Source: Alphaproteobacteria bacterium
GTDB lineage: Bacteria > Pseudomonadota > Alphaproteobacteria > Rhodobacterales > Rhodobacteraceae
Reading direction: 5' to 3'
Assembly (NCBI GenBank): GCA_030431485.1
Contig: JAUIIR010000040.1
Coordinates: 1 to 37,077 of the forward strand
Length of the DNA stretch: 37,077 bases
The notes beneath the pieces were generated by a model. That model was given only the letters and a program-made list of their open reading frames with translations. It made no database searches and was not told where the DNA came from. Every line of letters starts with the position of its first letter. The first letter of the stretch is position 1. Positions 19,514 through 28,657 of the stretch are shown here, in pieces. Both the position numbers and the translations under genes were made by a program.

Positions 19514-21049
19514 TCAGTGCAGGTGGATATTGAAGCGACTGCGGATTTCGGCATCGGTCAGGGCGTCAAACCGGGCGCGCGACGGTTTTGACAGGATTAT
19601 CTCTTTCCGCTCGGTCGCCTTGTTCACGAGGATCGGCTGACCCTGTTCGACCCATTCCTTTGGTGAGGCGCGATTGCCCAGCACCGGATAGACGTAGTCG
19701 CGTTGCATGCGGCTGAGTGTGTCATCACTGCCAAGATAATGTCCCGGCCCGCCAAGGCAGGTCGCGCGCATCACATCAAGGCTTAGATCGTCTTCGGTCA
19801 CTTCGACCCCACGCACACACCTCAGCGCCTGACCGATCAGGTCGTCGCCGAGGATCAGGCTCTCGTGACAGAACCCCAGCAGCGAGGCGTGCATGCCCGC
19901 GGCCTCGTAGACCATGTTGAGACCCGACAGCCCGGCCATCACGTTCGAGCACATCTGTTCCCATCCCGCCTGCATGTCGGGCAGCTTTGCGTCCGCAATC
20001 CCGGCAGCGGCGCCACCGCAGAGGCCGTAATACCGATGCATCTGAGCACAGCCAGCTGTCAGCAAAGCCTGTTCGCCGGAGCCACCGGACATCGCACCCG
20101 TGCGCAGATCCGAGACAAACGGCCATGTGCCGAAAATTGTCGGGTGGCCCGGCGCCAGGGCATTCACATACACCACGCCTGCCAGACATTCGGCCACTGC
20201 CTGCACGATGGCTCCGGCGATTGAGGCGGGTGCTGTCGCCCCGGCCTGACCGGCGCTGAGCAACAAAACCGGCATGCCGCCGCGGATACAGGCCTCCATC
20301 ACTTCGCAGGCCTCGGTCGCGAATTTCATCGGAGGCACAACAAAGCAATTCGAGTTTGATACGAAAGGCCGGGCGCGCCAAGCATCTTCACCACCGGCAA
20401 TCAGGTGCAGCAATTCCAAGGCATCGGGCACAAACGATGGCTCGGTGAAAGAGGTGCCAACGTGTTTGAAGGTTCCGGAACAGCAGGCATAGATCGTATT
20501 GAGATCCATTTCGCGATTGTCGGTGATATCGCGGGCCACCATCGGGCGCTGCAGGAAGTGGATGTTGTCCAACTGGTCAGCGATACGGGCAGCATCGTGC
20601 AGATCCTGTACGGTGCTTTCGCGATAATTGCCGGTGTCGACATCGACCATGTGCACGGCGGCTCCGGCGGTGCCGTAGTGCACGCGGGTGCCTGACAGGT
20701 CCAGATCGTACAGCGGATCGCGGCCACAAAGCGTGACGGTCCGGTTGGCCTTTGCCAGCATGTCCTCGACCAGGGCACGGGGAAAGCAGATGCGCCCGTC
20801 ATCGCCGAGAATGGCACCTGCATCGGTCATGATCTTGATGCCGGAGGCAGGAGCTTCCGACAGGCCAATTTCCTCAAGAGCGGTCAGCGCGGCATTGTGG
20901 ATGCGATCAAGATCTGTTGCGTCCAGTGGCTCGTAGCGCCCGCCGGACATGCCGGGTCTGATCGGACGAAGGTTTTCAGCCAGGGGATTGGCGCGCGCAA
21001 GCCTGCGGGCAGCACGGCCACCAGCGCGACGAGGGGATAAATCGGTCAT
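19514..21049 (-). CDS. MttB-family (trimethylamine methyltransferase-like) protein, non-pyrrolysine
   Basis: A 511-residue TIM-barrel methyltransferase of the MttB superfamily, which moves a methyl group from a tertiary or quaternary amine to the cobalt of a corrinoid protein. Recognisable family segments are HYGTAGAAVHMVD, GGSGEQALLTAGCAQMHRYYGL, DAKLPDMQAGWEQM and the end VLGNRASPKEWVEQG. The frame has no internal amber codon, so it belongs to the large non-pyrrolysine group, whose characterised members act on glycine betaine, proline betaine or carnitine. The substrate here is not determinable. No corrinoid protein lies beside it; a matching ATP-dependent corrinoid activator is at 435-2483. 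Confidence 0.85.
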   Translation of the reverse strand: MTDLSPRRAGGRAARRLARANPLAENLRPIRPGMSGGRYEPLDATDLDRIHNAALTALEEIGLSEAPASGIKIMTDAGAILGDDGRICFPRALVEDMLAKANRTVTLCGRDPLYDLDLSGTRVHYGTAGAAVHMVDVDTGNYRESTVQDLHDAARIADQLDNIHFLQRPMVARDITDNREMDLNTIYACCSGTFKHVGTSFTEPSFVPDALELLHLIAGGEDAWRARPFVSNSNCFVVPPMKFATEACEVMEACIRGGMPVLLLSAGQAGATAPASIAGAIVQAVAECLAGVVYVNALAPGHPTIFGTWPFVSDLRTGAMSGGSGEQALLTAGCAQMHRYYGLCGGAAAGIADAKLPDMQAGWEQMCSNVMAGLSGLNMVYEAAGMHASLLGFCHESLILGDDLIGQALRCVRGVEVTEDDLSLDVMRATCLGGPGHYLGSDDTLSRMQRDYVYPVLGNRASPKEWVEQGQPILVNKATERKEIILSKPSRARFDALTDAEIRSRFNIHLH

Positions 21050-21236
21050 AGATGTCTCTTACGAATGGGATGCTGGGACGGGTTTGGTCGTGTCCTGCTC
21101 AGGGCCGACCGCGTGCCGCGCGTCCCCGGCGCGCTCCGATGGTGCGCAGAACAAGGGACAGGGCGGACCGATCACCGCGCATGTGCATCTCCATGTGACT
21201 AGGAAGATGCTGCCGTCAGGACCCATCCCGATCTGT

Positions 21237-21273
21237 GCCAATTGCGACAAAGTGTCGTTTTTGGCTATTTTTT
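21237..21273 (+). terminator. Hairpin plus T-run, terminator-like, between YitT gene and MttB gene
   Basis: Nested stems GCCAA/TTGGC (21237-21241, 21261-21265) and CGACA/TGTCG (21245-21249, 21253-21257), separated by a 3x3 internal loop, are followed by a T-rich tract with six consecutive T (21268-21273) on the plus strand. No plus-strand gene precedes it. It may end an unrecognised short transcript, or the inner CGACA-AAG-TGTCG may be an operator for the minus-strand MttB gene. Confidence 0.4.
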
Positions 21274-21286
21274 GTGCGGAAATGAA

Positions 21287-21907
21287 TCAGGATCTGGCGA
21301 CGTACCGGTCGCTTCGGTGATTGATGGTGACAATCATGTTGAGAATCACCGCGCCCAGCAGAGACCACAAGACCACGTCTGCAGGCAGCACCCAAAAGGC
21401 GAAACCGAAGACGAACACGTCAAAGAGCAGCTGAGTATTGCCAGCCTGAATGCCGCGGGTGTCTTGCAGCCACAAGGCCACGATACCGACGCCGCCCAGC
21501 GTTGCGCCGTGCCGGAACAGCGAAAGCAGGCCGATGCCCGCCAGAACGCCCCCCAGAACAGCACCAAAGGCGGGATGCAGAATTTCGAGTGTCAGAACAT
21601 AAGGGAAAAGTTCGGAAATTGTGGACATCAGCGCGACGGCAGCGAATGTTTTCAGAGTAAATGTCCAACCCAGCTGGCGGATCGCCAGGATATAGAAGGG
21701 CAAGTTCAGGACAAAGAACACAAGCCCGAATGGCCAATCGCTCACATAGCTCGTGATCAGAGACAGACCGGCGATTTGCCCGGTGAGGAGGTTCGCCTGA
21801 GACAAAAACTGAATAGCAAGCGCCACAAGCGTAGCGCCGATCAGTATGCCCTGGATGTCTTCGAGCGCTGTGTGCCGATCGGCTGGGGGTTTGCTGAGCA
21901 GAAACAT
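21287..21907 (-). CDS. YitT-family integral membrane protein
   Basis: A 206-residue protein with about five or six hydrophobic helices. The segments SLITSYVSDWPFGLVFFVLN, GAVLGGVLAGIGLLSLFRHG and GGVGIVALWLQDTRGIQAG match the YitT (DUF161) family. Its function is unknown; it is likely an inner-membrane transporter or sensor. It starts at 21907, 39 bp downstream of the TPM-domain gene on the same strand, so it may be the last gene of the icd unit. Confidence 0.75.
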   Translation of the reverse strand: MFLLSKPPADRHTALEDIQGILIGATLVALAIQFLSQANLLTGQIAGLSLITSYVSDWPFGLVFFVLNLPFYILAIRQLGWTFTLKTFAAVALMSTISELFPYVLTLEILHPAFGAVLGGVLAGIGLLSLFRHGATLGGVGIVALWLQDTRGIQAGNTQLLFDVFVFGFAFWVLPADVVLWSLLGAVILNMIVTINHRSDRYVARS

Positions 21908-21946
21908 AGGTCAGCATCTATGACATATCCCGCCGCTGTCAACCGT

Positions 21947-22768
21947 CTACCAGCGTCCTGACGCTCCACCACCGCCAGAGCGCCCGCCACCAAAGCTGCT
22001 GCCTGAGGACGAGATGCGCGAAATCGTGTAGGTCTGAACGTCACGATAAGAGCAGGCGCTGCATCGCGTGACAGCCTCGCCGCTGCCCGTGCTCGTGCGG
22101 GTTGGACTGCGCAGTGTTTTTCGTTTCCGGCTGAGCGTGCGGCGACCGCAAGACGGACAGGGACGAAATCGGGTGATCAGGTCGCCGAGCATGCGCCGGG
22201 CTGCAATCAGCAGCGCGCCAACGACCGAGACAATTATCATCCAGGGAGGCAGATCATCGCTGGCGGGGGCTTCGGTTCCTTCCGAGAACGGCAAGGCTAT
22301 GGAAGCGATCACATCTTCAACGCCATTGGTGATGCCGGTGGCGTAATCATCGTTTGAAAACGCTGGTAGAAAGGACCGGTCGACGACGTTGGCTGCAACG
22401 CGGTCCCAGTCACGGCCGTAGCCTGCGCCCAGTTCGATCCGCATGGCACGATCCTCGGACAGGACCAGAACGAGGATGCCATCATTACGGGTGGCGTTGC
22501 CGATGCCCCAATGGTTGAAGAGGCCGGTTGCGAATTGCTCCAGCGTTTGATCCGCTGCGTAGGGCACTTGCGAGGGCAGGGTGAGCACAGCGAACTCGAT
22601 GCCGGTGTCGTTCCGAAGCCCATTTAGCCGGGCGTCCAGCGCGGTTTCCTGCGCATCGGTCAGCAGGTCGGCCCGGTCTGTGATCGTCGTGCGGTCGTAA
22701 TCGGGATAGGTTTGTGCCCAGAGAGGGGCAGCCAGAAAGATCAGTACCGCCACCCATCTGTGCATCAT
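21947..22768 (-). CDS. TPM-domain exported/membrane protein (YgcG-like) with a zinc-ribbon
   Basis: A 273-residue protein with a signal peptide (VAVLIFLAAPLWA) and a TPM domain (TLP18.3/Psb32/MOLO-1) at about 20-160, recognised by ADLLTDAQETALDARL, FNHWGIG and NDGILVLVLS. One membrane helix follows (about 175-195, PPWMIIVSVVGALLIA). The tail has a paired-cysteine motif CPSCGR...CSAC, which looks like a zinc ribbon, and a Gly/Ser-rich end (FGGGRSGGGGASGRW). TPM domains have been linked to photosystem repair and receptor assembly; the role here is unknown. The stop codon of icd lies one base upstream; either of two adjacent ATGs (22768, 22765) could be used, the second being better spaced from the GGGG ribosome site. 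Confidence 0.82.
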   Translation of the reverse strand: MMHRWVAVLIFLAAPLWAQTYPDYDRTTITDRADLLTDAQETALDARLNGLRNDTGIEFAVLTLPSQVPYAADQTLEQFATGLFNHWGIGNATRNDGILVLVLSEDRAMRIELGAGYGRDWDRVAANVVDRSFLPAFSNDDYATGITNGVEDVIASIALPFSEGTEAPASDDLPPWMIIVSVVGALLIAARRMLGDLITRFRPCPSCGRRTLSRKRKTLRSPTRTSTGSGEAVTRCSACSYRDVQTYTISRISSSGSSFGGGRSGGGGASGRW

Positions 22769-22769
22769 C

Positions 22770-23984
22770 TTACCCCGTCAAAGCCGCGTTCAATCTCTCG
22801 TCGAGCTTTTCGAGAAAGCCCATCGTCGTGAGCCAGCTTTGCTCAGGCCCCACCAGCAAGGCAAGGTCTTTGGTCATGTAGCCTGCCTCGACGGTTTCCA
22901 CGACGACCCGCTCCAGCGTTTCTGCAAAGGCCCGCAGGCTGATATTCTCGTCGAGCTTGGCCCGATGCTTGAGTGCTCCCGTCCATGCGTAAATGGACGC
23001 GATTGAGTTGGTGGAGGTCTGTTCGCCTGCCTGATGCTGGCGATAGTGGCGGGTGACGGTGCCATGCGCCGCCTCGGCCTCGACGATCTTGCCATCAGGG
23101 GTCATCAGAACAGATGACATCATACCCAGCGATCCAAAGCCCTGCGCCACCGTGTCGGACTGTACGTCGCCGTCATAGTTCTTACAGGCCCAGACAAAGC
23201 CTCCGGACCATTTCAGAGCCGAGGCCACCATGTCGTCGATCAGGCGATGCTGGTATTCGATGCCTTTGGCCTCGAATGCCTCGCGGAATTCGGTGTCGTA
23301 AATATGCTGAAAGATCTCAAGGAACCGACCGTCATATTGCTTGAGAATGGTGTTCTTGGTCGAAAGGTAGACCGGCCAGCCGATATTCAGGCCGTAATTG
23401 AACGAAGCGCGTGCGAAATCGGTGATCGACTCGTCTAGATTGTACATGCCCATGAACACCCCGGCGGAGGGGGCGTCATAGACTTCGCGCTCGATAACTT
23501 CGCCGTCAGCGCCTTCGAATTTCATCGTGAGTTTACCGGCACCGGGGAATTTGAAATCGGTGGCCTTGTACTGATCTCCAAAAGCGTGACGCCCGACCAC
23601 GATGGGTTGTGTCCAGCCCGGAACGAGGCGTGGCACATTGCGGCATATGATAGGCTGACGGAAGATCACACCGCCCAGAATATTGCGGATCGTCCCGTTG
23701 GGGCTGCGCCACATCTTCTTGAGGCCAAACTCTTCAACCCGTGCTTCATCTGGGGTGATCGTGGCGCATTTCACCGCGACGCCGACCTTTTTGGTCTTTT
23801 CAGCAGCGTCGATAGTGACCTGATCTTCGGAGCGGTCCCGCTCCTCGATACCAAGATCATAGTATAGCAGGTCGATATCGAGATAGGGCAGGATCAGCTT
23901 CTTTTTGATGAAGTCCCAGATAATCCGGGTCATTTCATCACCGTCCATTTCGACGATGGGATTATCGACTTTGATCTTCGACAT
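22770..23984 (-). CDS. icd: NADP-dependent isocitrate dehydrogenase (homodimeric, eukaryote-like type)
   Basis: A 404-residue enzyme converting isocitrate to 2-oxoglutarate in the TCA cycle with NADP+. The start [20 protein letters not shown] and the segments [18 protein letters not shown] and [19 protein letters not shown] are those of the type II dimeric enzyme shared by alphaproteobacteria and mitochondria, not the E. coli form. [13 protein letters not shown] is the NADP-site region. The gene follows the Bcr/CflA gene after 25 bp, yet as a central enzyme it probably also has its own promoter. The TPM gene begins one base after its stop. Confidence 0.96.
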   Translation of the reverse strand: MSKIKVDNPIVEMDGDEMTRIIWDFIKKKLILPYLDIDLLYYDLGIEERDRSEDQVTIDAAEKTKKVGVAVKCATITPDEARVEEFGLKKMWRSPNGTIRNILGGVIFRQPIICRNVPRLVPGWTQPIVVGRHAFGDQYKATDFKFPGAGKLTMKFEGADGEVIEREVYDAPSAGVFMGMYNLDESITDFARASFNYGLNIGWPVYLSTKNTILKQYDGRFLEIFQHIYDTEFREAFEAKGIEYQHRLIDDMVASALKWSGGFVWACKNYDGDVQSDTVAQGFGSLGMMSSVLMTPDGKIVEAEAAHGTVTRHYRQHQAGEQTSTNSIASIYAWTGALKHRAKLDENISLRAFAETLERVVVETVEAGYMTKDLALLVGPEQSWLTTMGFLEKLDERLNAALTG

Positions 23985-24009
23985 TGGAGGGTCCCTTTCC
24001 TTTGCCGTG

Positions 24010-25242
24010 TCAGTTCATCGGCGACGGCGTCATTTCCGTGTCAGCCTGCATCATCAGCCGCATCAGCCAAAGCCCCACGGCCGCTTCGAGGAAGATCGAC
24101 ACCGCCAGTGGAACAGGGGTGCCGTCAAAGAGCAAGCCAACAGGGATCGCCAAAGTTACCCCGACAACGCTTGCCACCGCCCCGATCACACTGGCCGCCA
24201 TTCCGGCTATATGGCCCATTGGTTCTTGTGCGATGGCTGCGAGGTTGCCCAGCGTCATGCCCGCTTGAAAGAACACCGACACCTGCCAAAGCACGAAGCA
24301 GCCAAAGAACAGCGTGGTCGAAATATGTCCCGTAGCTGCCGCATAGGCTGCAAGGATCATGCCTGCCGAAAGGCCCACTTGTGCCAGCAGCATGGCCCGC
24401 ACGAGAAACATCATACCCAGCCGCATCACAAGGCTCGCGTTGAGGAAGCCGGAGCTGCCCGCAACAACGGCAACTGCGCCGAACCACAGGGCAAAGGTAT
24501 CCGCACGGTCAAAGGTGATGTCGTAGATCTGCTGGACGCTCGACAGCATGGAAAACAGCATCGCAAAGCACAGCGCCTGTACGGCAATCGAAAGCCGCAC
24601 CACGGGGTGTTGGAACATCTCGACCACGGCACCGCGCAAGGCATGGAACCGAAAGGAGCGGCGGCGCTCCAGCGGATGGGTCTCGGGTAGTCTGAGCGCC
24701 AGCCACAACGCGGAAACCAAGGAAAACAGCATGAAGCCATAGAACACCGCTCGCCAGCTGTAGGCGTCGATGACAAAAGAGCCAAGCAGCGGCGCAATTG
24801 CGGGCACCAGTGTAAAGATGATCATGATGAAGGACACGATCTGCGCCATGCCGCGTCCCATATACAAGTCACGCACAACAGCCATTGCAACCACGCGTGG
24901 GCCGGCAGCCCCCAGACCCTGGAACACCCGTGCAATCAAGAGCACTTCAAGCGTTTGCGCCGTCGAGGCAATATAGGCGCTGACTGTGTAAAGCGCGGCC
25001 CCCCAAAGCATCACCGGTTTTCGCCCAAACGTATCTGACAGCGGTCCGGTGAAGAAGGTGCCAAGCCCCATGCCGAGCACAAACATTGTCAGGATCAACT
25101 GCGCCTGATTGAGGTTCTCTGGCGTCAGCTCTGCACCGATCTGCGGAAGCGCGGGCAGCATCGCATCGATGGACACGGCGACCGTGGCCGCAAGCATCGC
25201 CATCAAAGCGATAAATTCCTTGCGCGGCATGGCATCGGGCAT
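24010..25242 (-). CDS. Bcr/CflA-type MFS drug efflux transporter
   Basis: A 410-residue, 12-helix inner-membrane proton antiporter. Helix 1 has the family motif [17 protein letters not shown], and the loop after helix 2 has [14 protein letters not shown] (MFS motif A). [21 protein letters not shown] is also characteristic of the Bcr/CflA group, which exports drugs such as bicyclomycin or chloramphenicol. The substrate here is unknown. I start at the ATG at 25242 ([10 protein letters not shown]) because AGGAC sits 8 bases upstream; the frame extends 13 codons further without support. Confidence 0.88.
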   Translation of the reverse strand: MPDAMPRKEFIALMAMLAATVAVSIDAMLPALPQIGAELTPENLNQAQLILTMFVLGMGLGTFFTGPLSDTFGRKPVMLWGAALYTVSAYIASTAQTLEVLLIARVFQGLGAAGPRVVAMAVVRDLYMGRGMAQIVSFIMIIFTLVPAIAPLLGSFVIDAYSWRAVFYGFMLFSLVSALWLALRLPETHPLERRRSFRFHALRGAVVEMFQHPVVRLSIAVQALCFAMLFSMLSSVQQIYDITFDRADTFALWFGAVAVVAGSSGFLNASLVMRLGMMFLVRAMLLAQVGLSAGMILAAYAAATGHISTTLFFGCFVLWQVSVFFQAGMTLGNLAAIAQEPMGHIAGMAASVIGAVASVVGVTLAIPVGLLFDGTPVPLAVSIFLEAAVGLWLMRLMMQADTEMTPSPMN

Positions 25243-25310
25243 CGAACTGGTCCTGAAAGGTTTGCAGTTGCGTAGCACCAACTTCAGCCAGGGAACAGAG
25301 CCGCGCCGAC

Positions 25311-25688
25311 TTATCTTTCGCCCGTGCGCGATGACCCGACGTCGGATTCGGGGTCATCGTCCATATTCGCGATGTCCTGCGGCTCCTGAAACCGGGCCAC
25401 AAGCCATTCGGTATGCTCTTCACGTTTTCGCATCGCGAATTGGCCGAACTGCTGTACGGCAACAGCAAAGACACCAAGCCCCACGAAAATCAGTGCGGTG
25501 GTTCCGATCTTGCCCAGAGCGGTCACCGGGACGAGGTTGCCGTAGCCTACAGTGGACAGCGTCACAACGGTAAAGAAATACGCATCGAGCCAGCTCCAGC
25601 CTTCAACCCAGTGAAAGAAAATCGTTCCGCCGGTGACAATCAGCACAAGCGTCAGGATGAGCGTGGCGATGCGTACCGGCGTTGTCAT
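25311..25688 (-). CDS. Two-helix potassium channel protein
   Basis: A 125-residue protein with two membrane helices (about 7-25 and 60-78) flanking a pore loop. The loop TVVTLSTVGYGNLVPV carries the K+ selectivity filter TVGYG (Ion_trans_2/KcsA-like). No cytosolic RCK or other regulatory domain is attached; the tail is short, charged and acidic. Its ATG overlaps the stop of the upstream FrnE gene as ATGA, so the two are translationally coupled. Confidence 0.87.
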   Translation of the reverse strand: MTTPVRIATLILTLVLIVTGGTIFFHWVEGWSWLDAYFFTVVTLSTVGYGNLVPVTALGKIGTTALIFVGLGVFAVAVQQFGQFAMRKREEHTEWLVARFQEPQDIANMDDDPESDVGSSRTGER

Positions 25689-26329
25689 GCGTCGAGCGAT
25701 GTGCCCTGTGCGATGTCGTCCAGCACTTTCAACCAAAGCTCTGTGGGCTGCGCGCCCGGGACCGCATGTTGGCTGGCGACGATGAACGTCGGAACCGAGT
25801 TGACCCCCATACCTCGTGCGGCAGCGTCACGTTCGACAATCTCGCGTGTGTCTTCGTCGGTGTTCAGCAAACGGCGTACAACACTGGCGTCCATGCCCGA
25901 GGAATCCGCGATATCGGCCAAGACTTCCGGATCGCCGATATCGCGGCCTTCGATAAAATAGGCCGAGAAGAGGGCATCGACCACAGGGGTCTGGTGTCCT
26001 TCGATCCCGGCCCAGTGGATCAGTCGATGTGCATCCAGAGTATTCGGTGTCTTTTCAATGCCTTCGAAGTTGATCTTCAGACCCGCCTTCTCGGCATGCT
26101 CGACCACTGGCGCATAGGCTTTGACGGCGCCGCCCTTACCGCCGAACTTGGTTTCGAGATACTCCCGTCGGTCCATACCTTCTTTGGGCATGTCGGGGTT
26201 CAGTTGAAATGGGTGCCAAGTGATGAGAAAGGCATGATCGGGGCGCTGTTCCAACGCGCGGTCGAGGTTTGTCTTGCCGATGTAGCACCACGGGCAGATC
26301 GGGTCGGACATGATGTCGAGCTTGACCAT
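25685..26329 (-). CDS. DsbA-family oxidoreductase, FrnE type
   Basis: A 214-residue cytosolic thioredoxin-fold protein with no signal peptide. The active site is C12-P-W-C15 (SDPICPWCYIGK), and the cis-proline loop is GVNSVPTFIV. A helical insertion lies between. FrnE-like proteins act as thiol oxidoreductases or isomerases, some related to 2-hydroxychromene-2-carboxylate isomerase. The start at 26329 has AAGGAAC upstream. The K+ channel gene follows with a 4-bp overlap. Confidence 0.88.
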   Translation of the reverse strand: MVKLDIMSDPICPWCYIGKTNLDRALEQRPDHAFLITWHPFQLNPDMPKEGMDRREYLETKFGGKGGAVKAYAPVVEHAEKAGLKINFEGIEKTPNTLDAHRLIHWAGIEGHQTPVVDALFSAYFIEGRDIGDPEVLADIADSSGMDASVVRRLLNTDEDTREIVERDAAARGMGVNSVPTFIVASQHAVPGAQPTELWLKVLDDIAQGTSLDA

Positions 26330-26394
26330 TTGAGTTCCTTTCCATCCTTTTCGACCATCTAACAGATCAAGTCCGGAATGATAAGCAGGGGCCT

Positions 26395-27903
26395 CTAGAG
26401 GGCGGGTTGGTCGGGCAGCGCGCGACGCATCAGCTTGTTGTTGGCATTGCGCGGCAACGCCGCAATGCGCCGGAACACCCGGGGCTGTTTATAACGGGCC
26501 AAATGATCCGCCGCGAACTGAGCGAGCCTTTCTGTGTCCAAAGTGTTCTCCGATACATAAAAGGCCGCGATCACGCGCGTGTCGGCTTTGATTTCGATAT
26601 CTGTCACGCCGATATCAAGGATGTCTGGGTGTCTGAGCAGTGCTGCCTCAACTTCAAGTGGGCTGACCCTAAAGCCACCAGCGTTCATCATATCATCGGC
26701 GCGACCGTGGTAGAGAATGTCGTTGTTTTCCGTCATTTCACCAAGATCGCCCGTGAGAAACCACTCGCCCTGAAAGCGCGATGCTGTGGCTTCAGGTTGG
26801 TTCAGATAGCCCAGCATGAGCCCAGGATCTGATTGGTGCACCGCAATCACCCCAGTTTCACCCAGAGGCATCGGGCCATCTTCGCCGAGGATCGCGATGC
26901 GGCGACCGGATTGCGGATGACCCAGGCTTTCCGGGGCGAGACCGGTGGTGCCGGGGACGGTGGAAATGAAGGTGGAGCATTCGGACATGCCAAATGCTTC
27001 GTAGATGCCAAGGCCAGTGGCTGTGTGCCATGCGGAACGGATGGATGCGGGGAGTTTTTCGCCAGCAGACAGACCGTGCCGCAGTTTCGGAACGTCCAAT
27101 GCGCCTGACTTGAGGATATTACGGTAAACACCTGGGGCTGCGGCAAATATTGTAGCCTCATGCCGCTTGATCAGCAGCGGGATTTGCGCATGTTCAACGC
27201 CTTTTGCCGGGATAACCGCTGTTGCGCCTGCAGTCCACGGATCCAGCAGACCCGTGCCCAATGTGTAGGTCCAGTTGAACGCCCCGGCGTGCATCAGACG
27301 GTCAGCCTCGGTCAGCCCGTACCATCCGTCAAACATCATACCGCGCGCCCAGATGGCGCGGTGGGCATGGCAAACGGCGCGGGGCGTGCCTGACGTGCCA
27401 GAGGTGAAGATGATATAGGCAAGGCGATTTGGATCGCCGCAGTCATACTCAGCGGGTGGCAGACCGTACCATTGGGACATCTGATCCGTACGGACCACCC
27501 GTACCGTCTCGGGACAGGCCGTCTCGCCGTCATGCAGCACGGCGGCAGGCTGGGTGATGTCGATCAGAACCTGAACCTCTGAGGCCGTCAATTGCGCCGA
27601 GGTCGGGATCGGGACAATGCCGACGGCAATGGCTGCCAGATAGGCGACTGGAAACTCGACGCTGTTTCCGACCCGCATGAGCAATCTGTCGCCAGAGCGC
27701 AGACCCGCATCAAGCAGCCCGGTGGCGCAGCCCAGAATGGATTGCTGCAACTTGCCATAACTCCAGCGCTGCGCGCCAGTGGGTTTGACCACAGCAAGCG
27801 CAATCTTGTCGGACAAACGATCCGCCTTGCCCAGAACATGCGCCGTCAGATTGAACTCCGCTGGGCAGGGTGGATAGGGTCCAGTGTCGAAAAGCGATGT
27901 CAT
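26395..27903 (-). CDS. Acyl-CoA synthetase / benzoate-CoA ligase-like AMP-forming enzyme
   Basis: A 502-residue ANL-superfamily enzyme that adenylates a carboxylic acid and joins it to CoA. The phosphate loop is YIIFTSGTSGTPRAV, where the usual PK of the motif is PR. EAFGMSECSTFIS is the A5 motif, EWFLTGDLGEM the A7 motif and YHGRADDMMNAGGFRVSP the A8 hinge. The C-terminal catalytic lysine is in NANNKLMRRAL. The overall pattern is closest to benzoate-CoA ligase-like or medium-chain synthetases; the substrate is unknown. It is divergent from an XRE-cupin regulator, 78 bp away, which probably controls it. Confidence 0.85.
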   Translation of the reverse strand: MTSLFDTGPYPPCPAEFNLTAHVLGKADRLSDKIALAVVKPTGAQRWSYGKLQQSILGCATGLLDAGLRSGDRLLMRVGNSVEFPVAYLAAIAVGIVPIPTSAQLTASEVQVLIDITQPAAVLHDGETACPETVRVVRTDQMSQWYGLPPAEYDCGDPNRLAYIIFTSGTSGTPRAVCHAHRAIWARGMMFDGWYGLTEADRLMHAGAFNWTYTLGTGLLDPWTAGATAVIPAKGVEHAQIPLLIKRHEATIFAAAPGVYRNILKSGALDVPKLRHGLSAGEKLPASIRSAWHTATGLGIYEAFGMSECSTFISTVPGTTGLAPESLGHPQSGRRIAILGEDGPMPLGETGVIAVHQSDPGLMLGYLNQPEATASRFQGEWFLTGDLGEMTENNDILYHGRADDMMNAGGFRVSPLEVEAALLRHPDILDIGVTDIEIKADTRVIAAFYVSENTLDTERLAQFAADHLARYKQPRVFRRIAALPRNANNKLMRRALPDQPAL

Positions 27904-27981
27904 ATCACAGCCCTAGGCCGCAATTCCAAGCGTCGCAAGCGCTGGTTGCCTGAGCGGCAAGGGGCGACTATAGAAAAGCGC

Positions 27982-28605
27982 ATGTCCGACGATCCAAAGA
28001 ACCTGATCCGCATCGCCCGCGACAGCGGAGAGCTTGACCAGCCAGAGGTTTTGAACCTCGGTGAGCGCGTGCGCGACCTGCGCAAAGCGCGCCATTGGAC
28101 GTTGGAACAAGCGGCGCAGCAGGCGGGGCTGGCGCGGTCCACGTTGTCGAAGATTGAAAACGGACAAATGTCACCGACCTATGACGCTCTGCGAAAACTG
28201 GCGACGGGGTTGCAGATCAGCGTGCCACAGCTTTTTACTCCGCCGCAGCGGGAAAAGGTCAATGGACGTATGGTGGTGACGCCAAACGGGCAGGGGCAGC
28301 ACCACGCTACGGCCACTTATGAGCACGAGCTTCTGGCAGAGAACCTGACCAAAAAGCAGATGTTGCCCTATCGCGCGCGGGTGCGGGCGCGATCCGTGGA
28401 TGAATTCGACGGCTGGGTGCGCCATGACGGTGAAGAGTTTCTCTATGTGCTGACCGGCGTCATCCGGCTTTACACCGAGTTCTACGAACCCGTAGAAATG
28501 CGCCGCGGTGACAGCGCCTATTACGACGCGACAATGGGGCACAACGTCATCTCGGTGTCAGATGACGACGCGAGCATTCTTTGGGTCACGTCACTTTCTT
28601 CGTGA
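27982..28605 (+). CDS. XRE-family transcriptional regulator with cupin sensor domain
   Basis: A 207-residue regulator. A helix-turn-helix domain (about 25-85) includes LGERVRDLRKARHWTLEQAA and LARSTLSKIENGQMSPTYD. A C-terminal cupin (about 115-205), recognised by GEEFLYVLTGVIRLY and RRGDSAYYDATMGH, is the likely ligand-binding part. Such HTH-cupin proteins commonly control genes for amino-acid, polyamine or acid catabolism next door. The start is the ATG at 27982; upstream codons in frame are antisense to the synthetase gene. The 78-bp divergent gap to the acyl-CoA synthetase gene should contain its operator. Confidence 0.88.
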   Translation: MSDDPKNLIRIARDSGELDQPEVLNLGERVRDLRKARHWTLEQAAQQAGLARSTLSKIENGQMSPTYDALRKLATGLQISVPQLFTPPQREKVNGRMVVTPNGQGQHHATATYEHELLAENLTKKQMLPYRARVRARSVDEFDGWVRHDGEEFLYVLTGVIRLYTEFYEPVEMRRGDSAYYDATMGHNVISVSDDDASILWVTSLSS

Positions 28606-28657
28606 TTTGCGAAAAATAGCTTTTGTTTTTCAAGAATATTCTAAGAAAGCGCTGCGG

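Noticed and set aside
19514..21049. Possible pyrrolysine-containing MttB
   Set aside because: The full-length frame has no internal TAG codon, so it belongs to the non-pyrrolysine group.
21242..21961. 239-codon plus-strand frame across the YitT gene
   Set aside because: The minus-strand product is a clear multi-helix membrane protein; the plus frame is charged and Gln-rich without homology-like features.
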